From: Elephas maximus indicus | Taxonomy: Eukaryota > Chordata > Mammalia > Proboscidea > Elephantidae | Assembly (NCBI RefSeq): GCF_024166365.1 | Contig: NC_064846.1 | Span: forward strand, 25,255,866-25,319,865 | Direction: 5' to 3' | DNA: 64,000 nucleotides | The notes under the pieces: model-generated | What the model saw: the letters and a program-made list of their open reading frames with translations, nothing else | What the model was told of the DNA's origin: nothing | The model's database searches: none | Shown: positions 13,000-24,363 of the stretch, piece by piece | Position numbering within the stretch: the first letter of the stretch is position 1 | How the letters are laid out: the number at the start of each line of letters is the position of its first letter | Position numbers and translations under genes: made by a program

Positions 13000-13510
13000 A
13001 TGTAAAATAAAATAATATGACAGACTTGAAATTAAATATATCAGTTATGTCGATAAATGTGAATGGACTTAATTCATTATTTAAAAAAAAAGATCCAGGG
13101 AAAATACAAGCTGATCTTGGCACATCTTTTACTAGCAGAAAATAAGGAAGCGCAAAAAAAAAAATTTTTTAAAGGCGAGGCACATCAGAGACATAAGAAC
13201 CAACCTGAAAGAGTTCCCAGTGCCCAAAAGTGGACAAATTTAAAAAAAAAAAAATGTAGTAATGGATTACAAGCCAAAGTACAAAATAAATATCTTTGGT
13301 TCTACACTGATTTAAACAAATGATTGAAGAAAAAGATGAATGGAGAAATAGAGACAAATCTTCCTTACAGAAGAATTTCAAACAATTTACATGGACTCCC
13401 CACTGCAGAGGTGAGGTATGGGCAGGATTTAGTGACTTGCTTCCAAATAGGGACATAATCAACTTTACAGCAGAGAAACTTTTTCATATGCCCTCTCATG
13501 GGCCCTTTCA
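13000..13510 (+). mobile_element. Old L1/HAL1-like fragment
   Basis: A-rich, with GTCGATAAATGTGAATGGAC near the start. A later block (GACTTGCTTCCAAATAGGGA, AACTTTACAGCAGAGAAAC) resembles a common old mammalian LINE 3' region. Family assignment is uncertain. Confidence 0.45.
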
Positions 13511-13600
13511 CAACATCTCAGCGGACAACAGAATCCCTCGTATAGAATACCCCACATGCTTCAGATCTCTGAGGTTCCCTTCTGCTACTAAAAGCAAAAA

Positions 13601-13760
13601 TGAAAAACCCACTGCCATGGAGTCGATTCATACTCATAACAACCCTATAGGACAGAGTAGAACTGCCCCCTAGAGTTTCCAAGGAGCCTGTGGCAGATTT
13701 GAACTGCGGACCTCTTGGTTAGCAGCTGTAGCACTTAACCACTACGCCAGCAGGGTTTCC
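13601..13760 (-). mobile_element. AfroSINE, short form
   Basis: The minus-strand copy reads AAAAACCCACTGCCATGGAG at its tail and CCACTACGCCAGCAGGGTTT at its head. It lacks the middle block, joining TTTCCAAGGAGCC straight to the GTGGCAGATTTGAACTGC part. Confidence 0.9.
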
Positions 13761-13799
13761 CTTCTGTTTCTAGCCGGAGAAAATCCTCTGCATTTAAAG

Positions 13800-13987
13800 G
13801 GGTCCATGTAATTTTTTTTTTATGTAATTAGACTAGTCCTACCTGAATAATCTCCGTGATTTTTAGGTCATTGGTGCCATGTAATATAACATAATCCTGA
13901 AGGTGATATCTCATCATATATTCACAGATTCTGGGGATTAGGGCATGTCATTTTAGGGGCCATTTTTTAAATTCTGCCTAACACACC
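13800..13987 (-). mobile_element. MLT1-like MaLR LTR fragment
   Basis: GATTCTGGGGATTAGGGCAT ... GGGGCCATTTTTTAAATTC ... TGCCTAACACA is the reverse complement of the start of common mammalian MLT1-type LTRs (TGTGTTAGGCAGAAT...). Confidence 0.55.
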
Positions 13988-14376
13988 ATTGTATAAATAT
14001 GCATTTAAAATTCACACTCATATAAGGCAAGCTTGCATGAAGAAAAATTGTTCTGTGAGAATCATCAGCTCTAGGTATAATTCATATTTCAAAATAATAT
14101 CAGAAAATTATCCCAATATTGTCACAGCCTATAAATAGGCATCACTTTCTATTATATCAATTGAAAATGAGGTTGGTGAAAGTATCAATTTTGAGGATAT
14201 AATTGATTTTGCAGAAAAGTGGTCCAGAAAAATCCAATTGATCCAATGATCAATTAATAAAATATTATTTATTATATGATATAAAACGGATACTAATTTT
14301 TTTTGGAATTTGTAAGCTTATGTTGTCACTCATGTGTTATTATTACCTGTATTATATTTCATATATTTTTATATAG
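13988..14376. other. AT-rich sequence, no feature seen
   Basis: About 390 bp, very AT-rich, without an open frame or a repeat I recognise. Confidence 0.4.
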
Positions 14377-14900
14377 TTAGGTGCTGTCAAGTCGGTTCTG
14401 AGTCACAGTGACCCCACATAGAACAGAATGAAACAGTGCCTGGTCCCGCGCCATCCTCATAATCATTGTTACTTTTGAGCCTATTGTTGCAGCCACTGTG
14501 TCAATCCAACTCATTGAGGGTCTTCCTTTTTTTCACTGACCCTCTACTTTTAACACTTTAAAAAGTTCTTTTGCAGCAGATTTGCCCAATGTAGCGGGTC
14601 ATTTGATTTCTTGATTGCTGCTTCCATGGGTGTTGATTGCGAATCCAAACAAAATGGAACCCTTGACAACTTCAGTAGTCTCTCTGTTTATAATGATGCT
14701 GCTTATTGGTCCAGTTGTGAGGATTTTTGCTTTCTTTATGCTGAGGTATAATCCATACTGAAGGCTGTGGTCTTTGATCTTCATCAGTAAGTTCTTCAAG
14801 TCCTCTTTCAGCAAGGAAGATTGTGTCATCTGGTTATCGCAGGTTGCTAATAAGCCTTCCTCCAATCCTGATGCCACATTCTTCTCCATATTTTCAATTG
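14377..14900 (-). mobile_element. RTE 3' fragment with internal deletion
   Basis: It starts at the RTE 3' end (GTTAGGTGCTGTCAAGTCGG) and jumps from CCCTCTACTTTT to TAACACTTTAAAAAG. About 400 bp present in other copies is missing. It ends at about 14900. Confidence 0.85.
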
Positions 14901-14937
14901 CATAAATAAAAAAGGAGATACTACTCTCGCTAAGCCT

Positions 14938-15146
14938 ACAAAACCCAAACCCATTGCCATCCAGTCAATTCCAACTCATGGTGACCTTACTTGATAGAGT
15001 AGAACTACCCCATAGAGTTTCCAAGGCTGTAATCATTATGGAAGCAGACTGCCATATGATTATCTGGCAGAGGGCCTGGTGGGTTTTAACCCCTGACCTT
15101 TTGGTTAGCAGCCAAGCACTTTAACCACTGTACTACCAGGGCTCTT
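14938..15146 (-). mobile_element. AfroSINE, long form
   Basis: It retains the middle block (CAAGGCTGTAATCATTATGG AAGCAGACTGCC) that is missing from most copies here. It ends CACTGTACTACCAGGGCTC. Confidence 0.85.
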
Positions 15147-15290
15147 TTATTATACATACTACAGATATTAAAACAATAATAAGGTATTTGAAGAACTTTA
15201 AGCCAATAACTGAAAATGTAGATGATATGGGGAAATTCCTTAAAAAACATAATTTAATGAAACTAACACTAGAATACATAGAAAATGTGA

Positions 15291-15373
15291 GGATGGAGCA
15301 GGAACAGGCACTGTTTAGTTCTCTTGTACATAAGGTCACTATGAGTCAAAACTGACTGGATGGCACCTAACTA
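15291..15373 (+). mobile_element. RTE 3' tail, 5'-truncated
   Basis: About 80 bp of RTE 3' end in plus orientation (GTGAGGATGGAGCAGGAAC; ACTGGATGGCACCTAACTA), nested in the L1 fragment. Confidence 0.75.
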
Positions 15374-15377
15374 CCTA

Positions 15378-15546
15378 ATAAAAATCAAAACCAAACCCAT
15401 GGCCATTGAGTTGATTCTGACTCATGGTGACCCTATACGACAGAGTAGAACTGCCCCATAGGGTTTCCAAAGAGCAGCTGATGGATTTGAGCTGTGAGCC
15501 TTTTGGTTAGCAGCCGAGCTCTTAACCAATACACCACCAGGGCTCC
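15378..15546 (-). mobile_element. AfroSINE, short form
   Basis: AAAACCAAACCCATGGCCAT tail and ATACACCACCAGGGCTCC head, nested within the split L1 fragment. Confidence 0.9.
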
Positions 15547-15691
15547 TCGAAACAAAATCACAAAGAACTTTCCACAGGGGGAAAAAAATGCCAAGCCAGA
15601 TGGCAACACTGGTTAATTATTCTAAAGATTTAAGGAAAAAATCTGACACAAACTTCTGAGGAGAGGAAACAGGGTACATTAAATAAAAAAA

Positions 15692-15755
15692 GTATATGTA
15701 AGGTTCTTAGCACAGGCCTGGCATGTAGTAAACACTCAGTAAATACTATCTTTTG
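15692..15755 (+). mobile_element. MIR 3' fragment
   Basis: GGTTCTTAGCACAGGCCTGG CATGTAGTAAACACTCAGTA is the MIR core-to-tail signature. Confidence 0.55.
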
Positions 15756-16095
15756 ATATTGCAGTTGGGCTTGTAAGTAAGGGACATATTATCTCTACCA
15801 CAGTGTACCCTGGAGTCACAGGGTGCCTGCTAACTCCAGCAGTTCCCTCTGGTTCAGCCTCACTTTCCCTCTTCCCATCCAAACTAGCTGCCAATTTCCT
15901 ATATCCGAGCCCATTACCTCGCTTTGTCCACCAGATGGCACCAGAGAATGCACGGAGTCTGAGCTCTGCGTGAACTTCCCAAAGGCATTTATTTGAATGC
16001 TGAGGAGGACTTCCTGGAGAACCAAATAAGATTTTCATATGAAAGGGAAGTTTTCATCTTTTGTTTACTTGTTTAAGGCCTGTCCGAAACTATAC
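15756..16095. other. Unique sequence, no feature seen
   Basis: Open frames of up to 100 codons on the minus strand have no recognisable domain and no splice context. I treat them as chance. Confidence 0.4.
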
Positions 16096-16335
16096 TGCCT
16101 GGGCCTTCTTTTTTTATTATTTTTTAATTTTTATCTTGCTTTAAGTGAAAGTTTACAAATCAAGTCAGTCTCTCACAAAAACTTATATACACCTTAGTAC
16201 ATCCTACCAATTGCTCTCCCCCTAATGAGACAGCCCGCTCCCTTCACTCTCTTTTTTCGGGTCCATTTAGCCAGCTTCTGACCCCCTCTACCTCCCCTCC
16301 GCCCCCCATCTCCCCTCCATTGCCTGGGTCTTCTT
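16096..16335 (-). mobile_element. 5'-truncated L1 3' end with target duplication
   Basis: The minus-strand L1 tail (16111-16320) contains CACCTTAGTACATCC and GCTCTCCCCCTAATGAGACA, the elephant-type L1 3' UTR end. It starts with a T-rich run (reverse of poly(A)). It is flanked by TGCCTGGGCCTTCTT (16096-16110) and TGCCTGGGTCTTCTT (16321-16335), a 15-bp duplication with one mismatch. This is a clean LINE-mediated insertion. Confidence 0.85.
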
Positions 16336-16640
16336 AACAGGTAAATTAGGTTAGAGTCCTGCCCATACTTTTCATTCATGTGCTTCTACCTTCCCTCACC
16401 CTTCCTTTCCAATACCTGGGCCAGTAGGCTTTTTAAGAGCAAGTGTTCCCCTGACACACTTTCAAAAGTTTCTAAAAATCCCTTTAATGCCTTTTGCCAG
16501 GAGACAGTCTCTCCAGCTTCTTTGTCTCCTCAGAATCACTCATTGGTACTTCCTGAAAGAGGCCCTAGTGAAGACATTTCTCCGAGGCTGAGAGAGGCAG
16601 AAGGGAAAGTAATTTCTGTTGGGTAGATTCCCAAGGCACA
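16336..16640. other. Unique sequence, no feature seen
   Basis: About 300 bp with an 82-codon plus-strand frame of no recognisable content. Confidence 0.35.
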
Positions 16641-16788
16641 AACCCAGGTGGTGCAGTTCTTAAGCACTAGGGCTGCTACCAAAAGGTCAGCAGTTTGAAT
16701 CCACCAGGTGCTCCTTGGAAACCGTGTGGGGCAGTTCTACCCTGTGCGTTGGAATTGACTGGGCGGCAGCAGGGTTTTTTTTCTTTTT
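16640..16788 (+). mobile_element. AfroSINE, short form
   Basis: CCCAGGTGGTGCAGTTCTTA head with tRNA-like A box, CAGTTTGAATCCACC B box, GGGCAGCAGGGTTT-type tail. The TATAGGGTCGCTATGAGTC part is partly deleted. Confidence 0.85.
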
Positions 16789-16794
16789 TGTACT

Positions 16795-16966
16795 CTAGAG
16801 GACCTGGTGGCACAGTGCTTAAGAGCTAAGGCTGCTAAGCAAAAGATCAACGGTTTGAATCCACCAGCCACTCCTTGGGAACCTTATGGGGCAGTTCTAC
16901 TCTGTTCCATAGGGTCACTATGAGTTGGAATTGACTCGACAGCAACAGGTTTATTTTTTTTGGTTG
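16795..16966 (+). mobile_element. AfroSINE, short form
   Basis: GACCTGGTGGCACAGTGCTT head, GGTTTGAATCCACCAGCCA B box and AGTTGGAATTGACTCGACAG tail. It lies directly after another copy. Confidence 0.9.
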
Positions 16967-17168
16967 ACTCTAGAATCTTCAAAATTCTAGAACTTGAGCA
17001 TTTTATCTTTCACACTAGAATATTCTTATAATAAAGAAATATATATTAGTCGAAGACAAGGCAGATTATTTGTGAGGTTCAGGGTTGAGGAAAAGAATCA
17101 GAAAAGAGCTCTAAGCAAAAGGGGTGGATAGAGTTTCCACAACTGTAGAACATCGATAATAATTGCTA

Positions 17169-17342
17169 CGGAGCCCTGGTGCCACAGTGGTTTAAGAATT
17201 CGGCTGCTAACCAAAAGGTTGGCAGTTGGAATCCACCAGCTGCTCCTTGGAAACCCTGTGGGGCAGTTCTACTCTGTCCTATAGGATTGCCACGAGTCAG
17301 AATCTACTCTATGGCAATGGGTTTGTTTGTTGTTTTTTTTGT
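17169..17342 (+). mobile_element. AfroSINE, short form
   Basis: GGAGCCCTGGTGCCACAGTG head to a GGTTTGTTTGTTGTTTTTTT tail. A chance 85-codon frame runs through it. Confidence 0.9.
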
Positions 17343-17349
17343 TTTATCA

Positions 17350-17448
17350 CATATGGTTATTATAAGGAATAAGAGAGTTAATCCTTGTAAAGCGCTTGTA
17401 ACATGTAGAAAGTACTACATAATTATAGTACTATAATTATTACCCTCC
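17350..17448 (+). mobile_element. MIR 3' fragment
   Basis: TTATTATAAGGAATAAGAGA GTTAATCCTTGTAAAGCGCT is the MIR tail order. Confidence 0.5.
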
Positions 17449-18529
17449 AGACAGGGTGCTGTCTTCAACCCCTTCTACCTTTCCAGATTTCCAGGCTCTT
17501 TAAATCCTTGTCAGGGAGTGAGGTTATAGGCTACAACTTGAATTCCTGATCATTGCGTCCCCCAGGAATTGGTCCCTCCCCACCTCCTCACTATTTACTA
17601 GCATGTACTCAGGGCAACTGTAGTGCACAATTCTGGGGTGGGGGACTGTCATGGATTGAATTGTGTCCCCCCAAAATATGTGTTGTAAATCCTAACCTCT
17701 ATGCCTGTGGTTATAATTCCATTTGGGAATGGGTTGTCTTTGTTATGATAATGAGACAGGATTAGTGTAGGGTGTGTCTTTAGTCTATTTCTTTTGTTAT
17801 ATAAAAGAGATCAAATAAGTGAACAGAGTTGGGGTAAAATAGATGCCAAGATACATGGAGATTTCCAAGGACCCAGGAAGCAGAAGCTCAAAGAGACAAG
17901 GACCTTCCTCTAGAGCCGACAGAGAGAGAAAGCCTTCCCCTAGAGCCAGCACCCTGATTTTGGACTTCTAGCCTCTAGACTGTGAGAGAATAAATTTCTG
18001 TTTGTTAAAGCCAACTACTTGTGGTATTTCTATTATAGCAGCACTAGATAACTAAGAATTTAGAATGTGGAAGTGGTTTTGGAATTTGGTAATGGGTAGA
18101 GGCTGGAAAGTTTTAAGGTGCCAAACGGTGAAAGCCTAGATTGTCTTGAAGAGACTGTTGGGTAAAATTATGGATGTCAAAGGCAGTTCTGGTGAGGGCT
18201 CAGAAGGAAGTGAGGAGAGCCATAGAGAAAGTCTCTATCATCTTAGAGAATACATAAAGGAGAATGTTGCTAGAAATGTGGACTGATTTAGAAAATAATA
18301 TTGGAATTCTTATTCCCTGTCCTTGAGCATAGAGAATGTGACCCAGCCGGAGTTGGGCTCAGAAGAGCTCACAAGGATTTGCAAGGACACGTCAACTGAG
18401 CCCTGAGATAAAGACAGTAGATAGAATAGTCTTCGAAAATATCTTTTAGGGAACTTTTCACAAAAGCTAGAAGACTTTCCACTCAGCTTTTTCTATTAGC
18501 ATTTAAAAAAAATTTAGTGAATAGAAATT

Positions 18530-18873
18530 TGTTGGACCAGTGAAGACCCTCCTGACTGTCATTACTGAAACCTGTACCAATGATTGTTGAGAGAGACAAT
18601 TCAAAATATAAGATTCAATGGTTTTGGCCGTTTGTAATGTTAATATATACTGATGACTCTGTAATATTCTCTGGATTCGGGCAGATATGGCTGGGGCAGC
18701 ATGCTTGTCCTTTTTCCCATTCTTGCTTACTCTGTAATATTTCCTTGGATTCGGGCAGACATTAGGTCTGGCAGCATGCTTGTCCACTTCCCACTTTTGT
18801 CTTTTTGAATATATGCCGAATAAAACTTTCTTTTTGCTTTACTAAAGTTTGTGATATTTCTTCCCCTACAACA
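18530..18873 (+). mobile_element. Candidate unrelated solo LTR nested in the MaLR
   Basis: This block interrupts MaLR internal sequence. It ends in AATAAAACTTTC ... CCCCTACAACA, an LTR-like poly(A) signal and CA end. TGTTG starts exist at 18530 and 18585. Inside are two copies of a 73-bp unit (18656-18728, 18729-about 18800; shared GGATTCGGGCAGA and GCAGCATGCTTGTCC). No clear target duplication was found, so the call is tentative. Confidence 0.4.
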
Positions 18874-19092
18874 GGACGTTAAATATGCTTCTGGTGAGGC
18901 TTTAAAAGAAAATGATGAACACGTGATTGGACAATGGAGGAAGGGCGACGCTTTTTATGCAGTGACAAAGAACTTGTGTGAATCATGTTCAAATGGTGGA
19001 AGTTAGAACTTGTAAGTGGTGAACTTGGATATCTGGCTGAGGGGATTTCTAAGCAAGATCTTAAAGGGGCCACATGGTTTCTCTTTGACCGA

Positions 19093-19156
19093 AAACGAAG
19101 CCCAGTGCCGTCAAGTCAATTCCGACTCGTGACCCTATAGGACAGAGTAGAACTGA
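19093..19156 (-). mobile_element. AfroSINE tail scrap
   Basis: AGTGCCGTCAAGTCAATTCC then GACCCTATAGGACAGAGTAG, truncated, inside the MaLR internal region. Confidence 0.7.
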
Positions 19157-20834
19157 TAGTAAAATGCAAGAGGAAAGAGAAGGACTTAAAAATGAACTGT
19201 GCAAAATGAAAACAGAACTTAAAGATTTGGAAAATTCTGTTGTACAAACTAAGGTTACGTGTCCTAGAATTTTCGCCAAGGACATGGCTACACAACCTTT
19301 TGTTAAAGAAATTAAGCTTGTGACTGCTGAATCTAACCAACTACCACAGCAGAAAACCCATCAGCTTAGACTGAAGGGGACAGGGAAAGAACGCTGTCTG
19401 CCTCTTGGAATTCTACAGGCAGGAAACAGGCCAAAGGAGCTACATCTGTTGTCCTCCAAGAAAAGAAGGGACCATCCCTGGAGCAACTCAGAGATCAGCG
19501 GAACTGCTGAAAGAAGCACAAGAAGCAAGGCCTTCTGGGTTTCAAAGGGGGACTGGTGGTGAAGGGTTGCATGGTCGCCTGGATCTCAAAGGGTGGGGCC
19601 ACAGCCTCCTAGGTTTCAAAGAGTCGGATCTTCTCCAACTCAGTTTCAGAGTGTAGGGCTGCCCTTAAGGTGTGCTGGGGGATGGGGGATTGGGCTGCAG
19701 CCCAAAACTGAGGGGGCAGGGCTGCTATGCCCAAGGGACAGAAGAATGGGGCCTGCAGGGGCTGTGGGTGGGGTGGGATCGCCACTCACGTAGACCTGGA
19801 GAATAGGATCTCCTAAAGCAGAGGGAGCAGAGTTGCTGCCCCAGTGGGCATGGAAGGTGGAGCTGAAGCCCAGGGCCAAGGGGCCTCCACCCGGAATCCA
19901 GAGGATAAGGCCAACACCCAGAGTCTAGAGGGTGGGGCCATTGCCCAGATGTTCTCAGAGAACAGAGGGTTATTTTCAAGCCTTGAAAGCTAATGTAAAT
20001 TGTTCTGCTGGGTTTTTGTGCCAGTTATCCCTTCTTTCCCTTCAGTTTCTCCCATTTGTAATGGAAATGTATACTTTGTGCCTGTTCCACCACTGTACTT
20101 TCAAAACAGATAATTTATAATCTGGATTTCACAGGTTCACAGATGAAGAGGAATTTTGCCCCAGAATGGACAATGCCTAAAGTCTTACCCATATTTGATT
20201 TAGATGATTCAGAAGATGAGATTTTGGACTTGGAGTTGATTTAAGACTTTTGGGATAGTGTGATGGAGTGAACGTGTTTTGCATATGGCAAGAACATGAA
20301 TTTTGGGGTGCCAAAGGGTAGAATGTTATGGATTGAATTGTGTCCGTGGAAAATATGTGTTGTAAATTCTAACCTCTGTGCCTGTGGTTATAAGCCCATT
20401 TGGGAATGAGGTGTCTTTGCTATGTTAATAACAGGATTAGTGTAGGGTGTATCTTGAGTCAATCTCTTTTGTGATATAAAAGAGATCATGCAAGCAAGTG
20501 AGCAGAGATGGGTTAAGATAGATGCCAGGACACATGGAGATCTCCAAGGAACCAGGAAGTGAGCTGAAAAGACAAGGACCTTCCTCCAGAGCCAAAAGAG
20601 AAAGACTTCCCCTAGAGCCGGCATCCTGAATTTGGACTTGCAATCTCCTAAACTGTGAGAAAAATTAATTTCTGTTTGTTAAACCCACCCACTCGTGTGG
20701 TATTTCTGTTATAGCAGCACTAGATAAGACAGGGACTATTTTCACTGTGGTCTATGTGAAGGGTGCCTTCCGATGCACAATTCTAGGAATATAATGTGAC
20801 CATTCTTCATTCCTGTCTCTATGCCTATAAACAG

Positions 20835-21135
20835 ATTTTTTTCCTTCACTTGGAATAGTCTATTTCCCTCTTCTCTACCTACTGAAACCCCACCCATCAA
20901 CTGCAGTCCTGATCAACTTCTAACTCCTCCCTGAAGCCTTCTCTGATTTCTCTAGTCCCAGTTGACCTCTCCCTTCTACGATCATCTGTCACCCTTAAAG
21001 TCAGAATCCCACAATTTAACATGTTTAAATGCTCTCTAGTTTCTTCATGTATTTTTCAGTGTTCTCTCCTAAAGTATTCTTATAAGTACTAGAAGGCAGG
21101 AACCATGTCTAAATTTCTCCTAGTGATTAATAATA
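20835..21135 (+). mobile_element. L2 LINE 3' end
   Basis: Order typical of L2: CACTTGGAATAGTCTATTTC, CCTCCCTGAAGCCTTCTCTG, TACTAGAAGGCAGGAACCAT. Confidence 0.6.
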
Positions 21136-21144
21136 TCAATAATG

Positions 21145-21368
21145 TAACTGGAATAACAAAAGCTACTATTCATTAAGCACTTACAGTAGGTCAGGCACAT
21201 CAAATGAAACATGCTTTAAATACACGATCTCATTTATCCTCACAGCAACCTCATGAGGCGGGTACTATTACTCATTTTTCACAGATGAGTAAACTGAGGT
21301 TAAGAGGGGCAAGTTGACTTGCCTAAGCCCAGAGCTGAACCTCCAGCAGGCTGGCTCCACAGCCCACT
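21145..21368 (-). mobile_element. MIR
   Basis: AGCTACTATTCATTAAGCAC, CTCATTTATCCTCACAGCAA, CACAGATGAGTAAACTGAGG and the Cys-type head at the right. Nearly full length. Confidence 0.8.
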
Positions 21369-21384
21369 GTAAAAGATTACCCCA

Positions 21385-21552
21385 TTGTTTTAGAAATGTG
21401 GTCTGCATAAACCACCTGCATTAGAATTGCCTCAAGTACTTAGGAACTGCTAGGCCCCACCCCAGCTGAGCTGAATCAGAATCTCTAAGATTGAGACCCA
21501 GGAATATTTGGGATTTTATCCAGATATTTGAGATTAGACTAAAGTATGAGAC
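21385..21552 (+). mobile_element. MER5-like hAT MITE
   Basis: AGAAATGTGGTCTGCATAAA, TTAGAATTGCCTCAAGTACT and GGCCCCACCCCAGCTGAGCT are MER5 landmarks. Confidence 0.6.
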
Positions 21553-21557
21553 CATTG

Positions 21558-21724
21558 GAGTCCTGGTATCGCAGTGGGTAAGATCTCGGCTGCTAACCAA
21601 AAGGCCAGCAGTTCAAATCTACCAGCTGCTCCTTGGAAGCCCTATGGGGCAGTTCTCCTCTGTCCTATAGGTTGCTATGAGTGAGAATCAACTCAACAGC
21701 AACAAGTTTGGTTTGGTTTTGGTT
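21558..21724 (+). mobile_element. AfroSINE, short form
   Basis: GGAGTCCTGGTATCGCAGTG head, CAGTTCAAATCTACC B box, GGTTTGGTTTTGGTTATGAG tail. Likely target duplication TATGAGACCAxT-type on both sides. Confidence 0.88.
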
Positions 21725-22167
21725 ATGAGAGACCAATATTCTATACTTAACACATACATGCTGACACAGAATCATGTATGTAAATGCATACCCATGCATG
21801 CATGTAAATAAAAACATACCATCAACACATAATATTTTCCATCAGACTGGTACCAAGGGATCAATGAGGGAACATTTCCATAGAGTCTGATTTTCCAACC
21901 AAATCATTACATCATGAAATACACATAATTAATTCCACATTCCTGCCTCCACTGGAAAAATGGATATGAAAATATCATGGCCTTGGTGAATCCTGGCAGT
22001 AGATTGGTGGCTGGCTGCCCAGACTCATAGCCCCTCCTAGCCCTCCACTGTCTATGAGTCTGTTCACCAGTTTACCCTGTAAGCCAATTTCAAAAGAAAG
22101 CGAAGGTGCAAAGGAGGCACAAAATACCAAAATCCTTACTTGGCTAATTCTTAGCTCTGTGGAGTTG

Positions 22168-22852
22168 AACAAGCACTACTTTAACTTCATTCCATAAGTT
22201 TTGGTATGTTGTCTTTTCATTTTCATTCATCTCAAGTATTTTCTAATTTCTGTGTTTTTTTTCCTTTGACCCATTAATTATTTAGGAGTGTGTTAATTTC
22301 TATATATTTGTAAATTTCTCAAATTTCCTTCTATTATTGTTATCTTATTTCATTCCATTGTGGTCATACAACATAATTTGTATTTCAATCTTTTTAAATT
22401 TATTGAGATTTGTTTTATGTCCTAACTATGGTCTACCTGGGAAAATATTTGATGTGCACTTCAGAAAAATGTGTACTCTGCTATTGTTGGGTGGAGTGTT
22501 TTATAGATACCTGTTATGTCTAGTTGGTTTCCAGTGTTGTTAAAGTCTTCTATTTCCTTGATGATCTTCTGTCTAGTTGTCCAATTACTAAAAGTACAGT
22601 ATTGAAGTCTCCAACTATAACTATTGATTTGTCTATTTTTTCCTTGCATTCTGTTCATTTTTATGTAATTATGGCTCTGTTATTAGGTGCATATATGTTT
22701 ATAATTGTTATATCTTCTTGGTGGATATACTCATTTATCATTATAAAATGTTCTTCCTCTCTAATAACAATTTCTGTCTTAAAGTCTATTTTGTCTGATA
22801 CTCATACAGCCACACCAGCTCTCTTTTGGTTTCTGTTTGCTTGGTAGATATC
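22168..22852 (-). mobile_element. Old L1 ORF2 5' part
   Basis: On the minus strand this is the endonuclease part of an old L1. Plus-strand landmarks are GTATTTTCTAATTTC, ATTCCATTGTGGTCATACAA and GTTATGTCTAGTTGGTTTCC. Frames are broken. Confidence 0.7.
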
Positions 22853-22861
22853 CATAAACTG

Positions 22862-24363
22862 AGTCTGTTTCTAACCACAATCCAAGGCCTTGACCCTAAT
22901 TAAATTGAGTCCCTAGGCCTAGTCACATACTGACTGTGTCTAGTCCAAGACTGTCTGTGACTGGTTCTAGGCTGAGTCTCTAGCCCTGATCTCCTGTTGA
23001 CCCTAACTATAACCACTGAATAAGGCCTTAAGTCATGATGCAGAGATCCAACTCAAAATCAGACATAGTCCATAAGCCTATCTCCAGGCTGAGTCTTTAA
23101 CACAGGCTACAGACTATGACCTAACTTTGGGATACGTCCTACGCTCACCACAAAATGAAGGCTCAGCATAGATACTGACTGAACTCTAATCCTGAACACA
23201 GACTGAGGTTCTAACTCGGTCAACAGCCTGAGATCTGATCTTGGAAACCAACCCAGCTACAATTTCCACAGACTTAGCACTAACCAGAAATTGACCCCAA
23301 CAGTGGCAACAGAATGACTACTAAACTTGGCCTCATACAGAGATGAAAACATGTACAGAGGCTGAACTCTATACTTGGCCAAAGAATGTGCCTTAGCTCT
23401 TGCCAAGAAGTGAAATCAAATCTTCTACATAACTTGAGGGTATATTCTAACCACAGCAATGCCCTAATCCTGCTCACAGACAGAACCCTAAAGATGGCCA
23501 CAGACTGAGAATTAACTCTGTGCAAAGCCCAAATTCTAAACCCGGCCAGAGAATGGGTTCATAAATTGGCCATAGAATAAGCAACTGAACCAGGGACAGA
23601 CTGAGCCCCATCGCTGGCCACTGATTTGGCCCTTAAACCTTACATTTCGTAACTGGTTACAGACTGAGTCTCTAACTCTGACCATATACTGAATTATTAA
23701 CTCTCATTACACACTGAGCCCATGTATCTAACTTCCAACTTGAGCTCTGAATCTGAAAATAAAACTCATTCCCCAAAATCAGTAATTACTGATACTGAAT
23801 CTTTGACATAAACTGAATCCTATCTTTGACTTGACTAAATGCTAGCTCCAGACTGAATCCCAACTCCATCCACAGCTTTAACCTTAATCCTGGTCACAGA
23901 TTTATTTACAATACCAGAAACCAAACTGTTTACAAACACTGAGCAAAGACTGACACCAACCCTTGAACATGAATTAATGACAAACTAGGCAAAGACAAAG
24001 AAAATAATTTTCATATTCTTAGCCTTAAACCTAGCCACACTTTTAATTCTAACCTTGAGCACAGACTGAGCCCTATTCCTGGCCACATTCTGAGCACTGA
24101 CCTGGGATAAAGACCAAGCTCTAAGCTTGGTACAAGAATGATTCCCAACACTACAAGGCTGAATTAAAACTCCACTCATTAGACCTAATAACAGGCTAAG
24201 AATGAGGACTAGCCTTTGTCACAGACTGAGTCATAAACAAAGTTTACTATATTAGTGGCCACAGACCAAGTCCTAGCACTAGCTTGAGGTTGAGTAATCA
24301 GTCTGGCTACAAACCTAGTCCTAAATTGGGGATAGATGAACCCGTGGCACTGGGCACAGTATG
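22862..24363 (+). repeat. Degenerate tandem repeat, about 24-25 bp period (left part)
   Basis: Rough unit, by eye: ACTGAGCCCTAACCCTGGCCACAG. Good adjacent copies include GTTACAGACTGAGTCTCTA (from 23656) followed by ACCATATACTGAATTATTAA. Also ACAGACTGAGCCCTATTCC at about 24061, and CACAGACTGAGAATTAACTC at about 23500. Copies diverge heavily but keep ACTGAG, CTAA and CCACAGA words at regular spacing. It is read as an old minisatellite or satellite remnant. Confidence 0.7.

Larger units (their letters stand above)
15155..15690 (+). mobile_element. Old L1 ORF2 fragment, split by later insertions
   Basis: 15155-15290 (AACTTTAAGCCAATAACTGA; GGGGAAATTCCTTAAAAAAC) and 15550-15690 (AAAAATGCCAAGCCAGATGG) are consecutive parts of L1 ORF2 just before the RT core. 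An RTE tail and an AfroSINE separate them. Confidence 0.65.
17647..20731 (+). mobile_element. Complete ERVL-MaLR element (LTR-internal-LTR)
   Basis: The 5' LTR is 17647 to about 18057 (TGTCATGGATTGAATTGTGT to ACTAAGA). The internal region runs about 18058-20323. The 3' LTR is 20324-20731 (TGTTATGGATTGAATTGTGT to ATAAGACA). The 5-bp target duplication GGGAC flanks the whole unit (17642-17646 and 20732-20736), so it is one integration. The internal part carries the usual MaLR landmarks (AGAATGTGGAAGTGGTTTTG; AAGAGACTGTTGGGTAAAAT) and no gag/pol/env frame, as expected for a non-autonomous family. It contains a candidate nested LTR and a SINE scrap. Confidence 0.88.

Noticed and set aside
15736..16038. 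100-codon minus-strand open frame
   Set aside because: No domain, no splice context and no codon-level signal. Length is compatible with chance.
18655..18800. 73-bp two-copy repeat considered as a CRISPR or satellite array
   Set aside because: Only two imperfect copies inside an LTR-like block in a mammalian genome.
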